Source: an uncultured Bacteroidota bacterium
GTDB taxonomy: Bacteria > Bacteroidota > Bacteroidia > Chitinophagales > Chitinophagaceae
Assembly (NCBI GenBank): GCA_903835145.1
Contig: CAILMA010000384.1
Location: forward strand, 1 to 6,622
DNA length: 6,622 bases
Reading direction: 5' to 3'
Each line of letters begins with the position of its first letter. The first letter of the stretch is position 1. Below are positions 4,344 to 6,622 of the stretch, piece after piece. The notes beneath the pieces are model-generated. The model did no database searches and was not told the origin of the DNA. It saw only the letters and a program-made list of their open reading frames with translations. A program made the translations under genes and the position numbers.

Positions 4344-5375
4344 ATGGGCTTCAGAATAGATAATGCAAAGTCGATTGACCTGTTGAATATTGGCTTGATA
4401 TTTATTTCCCTTTTAATTGCTTTTAAGCTTCCGTTTGAACTTTTCTTGTTTTCCTATGCTGTTCTTGGCCCGCTTCATTATTTTACGGAGATCAACTGGC
4501 TGGAGCGGAAAAACTATTATGTAAAGGAACGGAAATGGATATGGGTTCTCGTGTTACTTGCCTTGCTCATTACATTGCCTGTTGTATTGAAAATGCCCGA
4601 GGTACTGCCTTATGAGAGTGATGGAGTTAAAAAAATGGTGGGCGATTATGGTAGTGATATGTTTTACTCGATTTTATTCATTGCGTTCCTTTTTTCCATC
4701 TGTCTCGTTTATCTGAAAAAGTGGCTTCCTATACTTTTGGTTTTTATTGGAACGCTGGGTGCGGTTTTACTTGTTTTGAAATTCAAGTTGTTTTCATTCG
4801 CACTGCTTTGCATGTTTCTACCCACTATAGTTCATGTATACCTGTTTACTTTGCTTTTTATGGTTTATGGAAATATGAAGACGGGCAGCAAGTTTGGGTT
4901 CCTTGGTAGTGCCATACTGCTTCTGGTGCCATTTGTGATATGGGGGAGTGTGATAGACCCTGAGCATTACCATATTACGCAGGGCGTACAGACAACTTTT
5001 TTTAAGAGTGATTTTCAGAATGTGGATGCTAATATTGCTAGGTTCTTCGGAGCGGTTGGCGGCGACGGAAAGTTTTATCTGGCATCAGCGGCAGGCATAA
5101 AAATTCAGATCTTCGTAGCATTCTGCTATACCTATCACTATCTTAATTGGTTTTCAAAAACATCAATAATAGGGTGGGGTAAGAATATGTCGAAAACCAA
5201 GGTGATACTCATAGGGTGCGCGTGGGTAGGCGCCGTGGGGCTTTACTGGTACGACTATAGAATAGGTTTCGCAGCTTTGTTTACTATAAGCCTTATTCAT
5301 GTCTTTTTTGAATTCCCGCTGAACGTTATTTCGGTACAGGGGATAATAAAGGGGGTGGCTGGAGGCAGCAAGTAA
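4344..5375 (+). CDS. Polytopic membrane protein with four intramembrane histidines
   Basis: This 343-residue integral membrane protein has about nine or ten hydrophobic segments (roughly 11-27, 29-48, 64-83, 107-124, 127-147, 149-176, 186-203, 247-268, 285-305, 307-326). Histidines sit in or at the ends of several of them: His45 in LGPLHYFTEINW, His164 in PTIVHVYLF, His265 in YTYHYLNWFSK and His319 in SLIHVFFEFPLN. His208 and His210 lie in the loop DPEHYH. This spacing suggests a metal-binding membrane enzyme. It recalls the Brp/Blh beta-carotene 15,15'-dioxygenases, whose iron is held by four histidines, but the local motifs do not match clearly and I would not assign the function. The ATG at 4344 is the only sensible start. 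A cytochrome c gene follows in the same direction after 132 bp with no terminator seen between. A conserved Bacteroidota hypothetical is the safest description. Confidence 0.85.
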   Translation: MGFRIDNAKSIDLLNIGLIFISLLIAFKLPFELFLFSYAVLGPLHYFTEINWLERKNYYVKERKWIWVLVLLALLITLPVVLKMPEVLPYESDGVKKMVGDYGSDMFYSILFIAFLFSICLVYLKKWLPILLVFIGTLGAVLLVLKFKLFSFALLCMFLPTIVHVYLFTLLFMVYGNMKTGSKFGFLGSAILLLVPFVIWGSVIDPEHYHITQGVQTTFFKSDFQNVDANIARFFGAVGGDGKFYLASAAGIKIQIFVAFCYTYHYLNWFSKTSIIGWGKNMSKTKVILIGCAWVGAVGLYWYDYRIGFAALFTISLIHVFFEFPLNVISVQGIIKGVAGGSK

Positions 5376-5385
5376 TTGTGGTATA

Positions 5386-5414
5386 ATGCGCAGGACTTTA
5401 TTTTTTCATCTTTG
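5386..5414 (+). promoter_or_regulatory. Possible promoter before the cytochrome c gene
   Basis: TTG (5386-5388) is followed after 18 bp by CATCTTTG (5407-5414), a one-mismatch fit to TAnnTTTG. It would give a leader of roughly 90 nt. Within that leader ACTGG (5464-5468) and CCAGT (5476-5480) form a small hairpin. The evidence is thin; cotranscription with the membrane-protein gene is equally possible. Confidence 0.22.
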
Positions 5415-5507
5415 TTAAGTTGAAATGTTTTTAAGTTATTTTGTGGTGTTGATTGTTTGCAGTACTGGTGATAAGCCAGTGGAGGCGGTAGGAAACATTT
5501 TATTTTA

Positions 5508-5981
5508 ATGAAAGCTCAAGATAAAAATATGAAGAAAGTATTATTAGGGACAGTTTCGGCAATTGCCATTTTTATGATAGCCTCTTGTGGCGGAGGAACC
5601 AGCGACAATAAGGGGGCTGCTGTTACGCCTCCGCCAAGTGCTGCAGCGCCGGCAGCGGGTACAGAGGCAGGGGCGGCTGTTTATAAAAGAACATGCATCG
5701 CTTGTCACCAGACCGATGGCGGCGGCGTAGCGGGTACTTTTCCTCCGCTGGCTAAGTCGGATTTTATTGCAGACAGGGAGCAGACAATTACTCAAGTAAT
5801 AAAAGGGAAATCTGGAGAGGTGACTGTAAATGGTACCAAGTATAATAATGTAATGCCGCCTCAGGCCCTCAGCGAAGATGATATAGCAGCCGTACTTACG
5901 TATGTGTACAGTAACTTTGGCAATACCGGCGCAGCCGTAACGGTAGCTGAAGTGAAAGCAGTGAGAGAAAAAATAAAATAG
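5508..5981 (+). CDS. Cytochrome c lipoprotein, single heme
   Basis: This is a 157-residue class I c-type cytochrome. The lipoprotein signal is clear: MKKVLLGTVSAIAIFMIAS precedes Cys27 in the lipobox IASC. The second Met (position 8, base 5529) gives a textbook signal peptide and may be the true start; the first ATG adds only MKAQDKN. The lipidated Cys is followed by a Gly/Ala/Pro-rich linker (28-55). The heme site is CIACH (63-67), and Met116 in NNVMPP is the likely second axial ligand. The fold continues to about residue 137 (AAVLTYVYSNFG). From memory it resembles the cytochrome domain fused to the C-terminus of some Bacteroidota copper nitrite reductases (GTFPPLAKSD, TVNGTKYNNVMPPQALSEDDIA). 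An electron-carrier role is therefore sound, but the partner is unknown. No surface-export acidic tag follows the Cys. A terminator lies 31 nt downstream. Confidence 0.93.
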   Translation: MKAQDKNMKKVLLGTVSAIAIFMIASCGGGTSDNKGAAVTPPPSAAAPAAGTEAGAAVYKRTCIACHQTDGGGVAGTFPPLAKSDFIADREQTITQVIKGKSGEVTVNGTKYNNVMPPQALSEDDIAAVLTYVYSNFGNTGAAVTVAEVKAVREKIK

Positions 5982-6012
5982 AAAAGTTGTAATCAATTAC
6001 TTAGAACAAAAT

Positions 6013-6041
6013 AAAAGTATGTGGCGACACATGCTTTTTTT
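6013..6041 (+). terminator. Intrinsic terminator of the cytochrome c gene
   Basis: AAGTATGTG (6015-6023) pairs with CACATGCTT (6028-6036) over 9 bp with one T-G wobble. The loop is GCGA, a GNRA tetraloop, and a run of seven T ends at 6041. Upstream A residues extend the pairing into the T-tract. It begins 31 nt after the cytochrome stop codon and is correctly oriented. Confidence 0.88.
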
Positions 6042-6063
6042 GTATGTGTGATGGGTTCCCCGG

Positions 6064-6096
6064 TTTCAATTGTACCCAATGACGATTTTAAATTTG
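6064..6096 (+). promoter_or_regulatory. Predicted promoter of the mtfA-like gene
   Basis: TAAATTTG (6089-6096) is an exact match to the Bacteroidota -7 box TAnnTTTG. TTTC (6064-6067), one mismatch from TTTG, lies 21 bp upstream of it. It sits between the cytochrome terminator and the next start codon, where a promoter is expected, and would give a leader of about 90 nt. That leader contains a GGCGT/ACGCC inverted repeat (6149-6170). Confidence 0.5.
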
Positions 6097-6190
6097 GTGC
6101 AGGGTGCTTGGTGGTCCGAATTTTGTTGCTGTTTTTCATTGGGTTTTAGGCGTTTTGTTTAGGAGACGCCGCAGCAGTCAAATTAACTAT

Positions 6191-6622
6191 ATGGTAAACA
6201 TTGCAGGTTTTTTGGTTTTGGGGGTTGCGGTTTTTGTTGCGCTTGGTTTCGCGCGTTCAGCCACGCGGAAACGGAGGTTGGTTGAAGAATCGGTAGCAGC
6301 TCCTTTTTCCGTTGAATGGCGGGAATTTCTGCTTGTTTCGGTAAAGTTTTATGAAGGACTCGATGCGGCAGATCGGAAACTGTTTGAAAAAAGGGTACAA
6401 ATGTTTCTGGCTGCAAAAGACATACGAGGTATTGATACAGCAATTGATGATAAAATCAGGCTACTTGTGGCATCAAGTGCTATCATTCCCACCTTTGCCT
6501 TTTCAGGTTATAACTATCCCGGTGTGCAAACGGTGCTTGTGTATCCGAATAGTTTTGATGAGGATTTTCAGACCAAGAGATATGCAGGGCATAAGGAGTT
6601 TATAACCGGGATAGTAGGTAAC
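6191..6622 (+). CDS. mtfA: MtfA-like zinc-dependent peptidase (M90), 3' end missing
   Basis: The window contains the first 144 codons; the gene runs off the right edge. It begins with a membrane anchor (about residues 3-21) and a basic stretch (RSATRKRR). The N-terminal part of the MtfA/M90 peptidase fold follows: EWREFLLVSVKFYEGLDAAD, FEKRVQMFLAAKDIRGID, the helix DDKIRLLVASSAIIPTFAF, then YNYPGVQTVLVYPNSFDEDF. These blocks match the family in order and spacing. The catalytic HExxH zinc motif lies later in the family and so falls outside the window; its presence cannot be confirmed. In E. coli MtfA binds the repressor Mlc and so affects glucose PTS expression. Bacteroidota members usually have an added N-terminal helix like this one, and their role is not established. 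The ATG at 6191 is chosen because it places the anchor right at the N-terminus. Confidence 0.87.
   Translation, partial: MVNIAGFLVLGVAVFVALGFARSATRKRRLVEESVAAPFSVEWREFLLVSVKFYEGLDAADRKLFEKRVQMFLAAKDIRGIDTAIDDKIRLLVASSAIIPTFAFSGYNYPGVQTVLVYPNSFDEDFQTKRYAGHKEFITGIVGN

Noticed and set aside
5544..5996. 150-residue minus-strand frame opposite the cytochrome gene
   Set aside because: The plus strand encodes an unmistakable lipoprotein cytochrome with CIACH; the antisense frame has no recognisable feature.
6183..6605. Minus-strand 86-residue frame and plus-strand 84-residue frame near the right edge
   Set aside because: Both are shadows of the partial MtfA-like gene, whose frame is open from 6191 to the edge with clear family blocks.

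Overview
The window looks like chromosomal DNA from a member of the Bacteroidota, most likely a Chitinophagaceae-type bacterium. The evidence is a secreted protein with a C-terminal type IX secretion (T9SS) sorting domain, a Bacteroidota-style second ClpP, start codons without clear Shine-Dalgarno sequences, several matches to the Bacteroidota -7 promoter box TAnnTTTG, and a large block of GC-rich palindromic repeats. The family assignment is an inference from protein style. No database search was possible.

Layout. Positions 1-1278 hold no convincing gene. They contain a repeat-rich island whose core (219-880) is six tandem copies of a 111-bp unit, each carrying three small hairpins. One of these hairpins changes its stem sequence between copies while staying complementary. 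A near-identical 24-bp direct repeat flanks the array. A two-helix small membrane protein follows (1279-1491). Next comes a catalytically intact but N-terminally divergent ClpP (1760-2368), which ends exactly where a convergent MerR-family regulator ends (2369-2767, minus strand). The MerR gene has a dyad laid over its predicted promoter. A strong hairpin with a T-tract (2875-2920) separates it from a secreted T9SS cargo protein (2937-3923, minus strand).

The 420-bp divergent intergenic region 3924-4343 carries a pair of LytTR-like direct repeats and a cluster of inverted repeats. Rightward of it lie a polytopic membrane protein with four histidines in predicted membrane segments (4344-5375), a c-type cytochrome lipoprotein (5508-5981) with a clean terminator, and the start of an MtfA/M90 zinc-peptidase gene cut by the window edge (6191-6622).

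How the genes relate. No classical operon or defence system is evident. The convergent clpP/merR pair could be coupled through antisense transcription. The four-His membrane protein and the cytochrome c lipoprotein are codirectional, with no terminator seen between them, and may share a transcript. The best candidates for something undescribed are the covarying hairpin array, the four-His membrane protein with its structured upstream region, and the dyad-controlled cysteine-free MerR next to the atypical ClpP.
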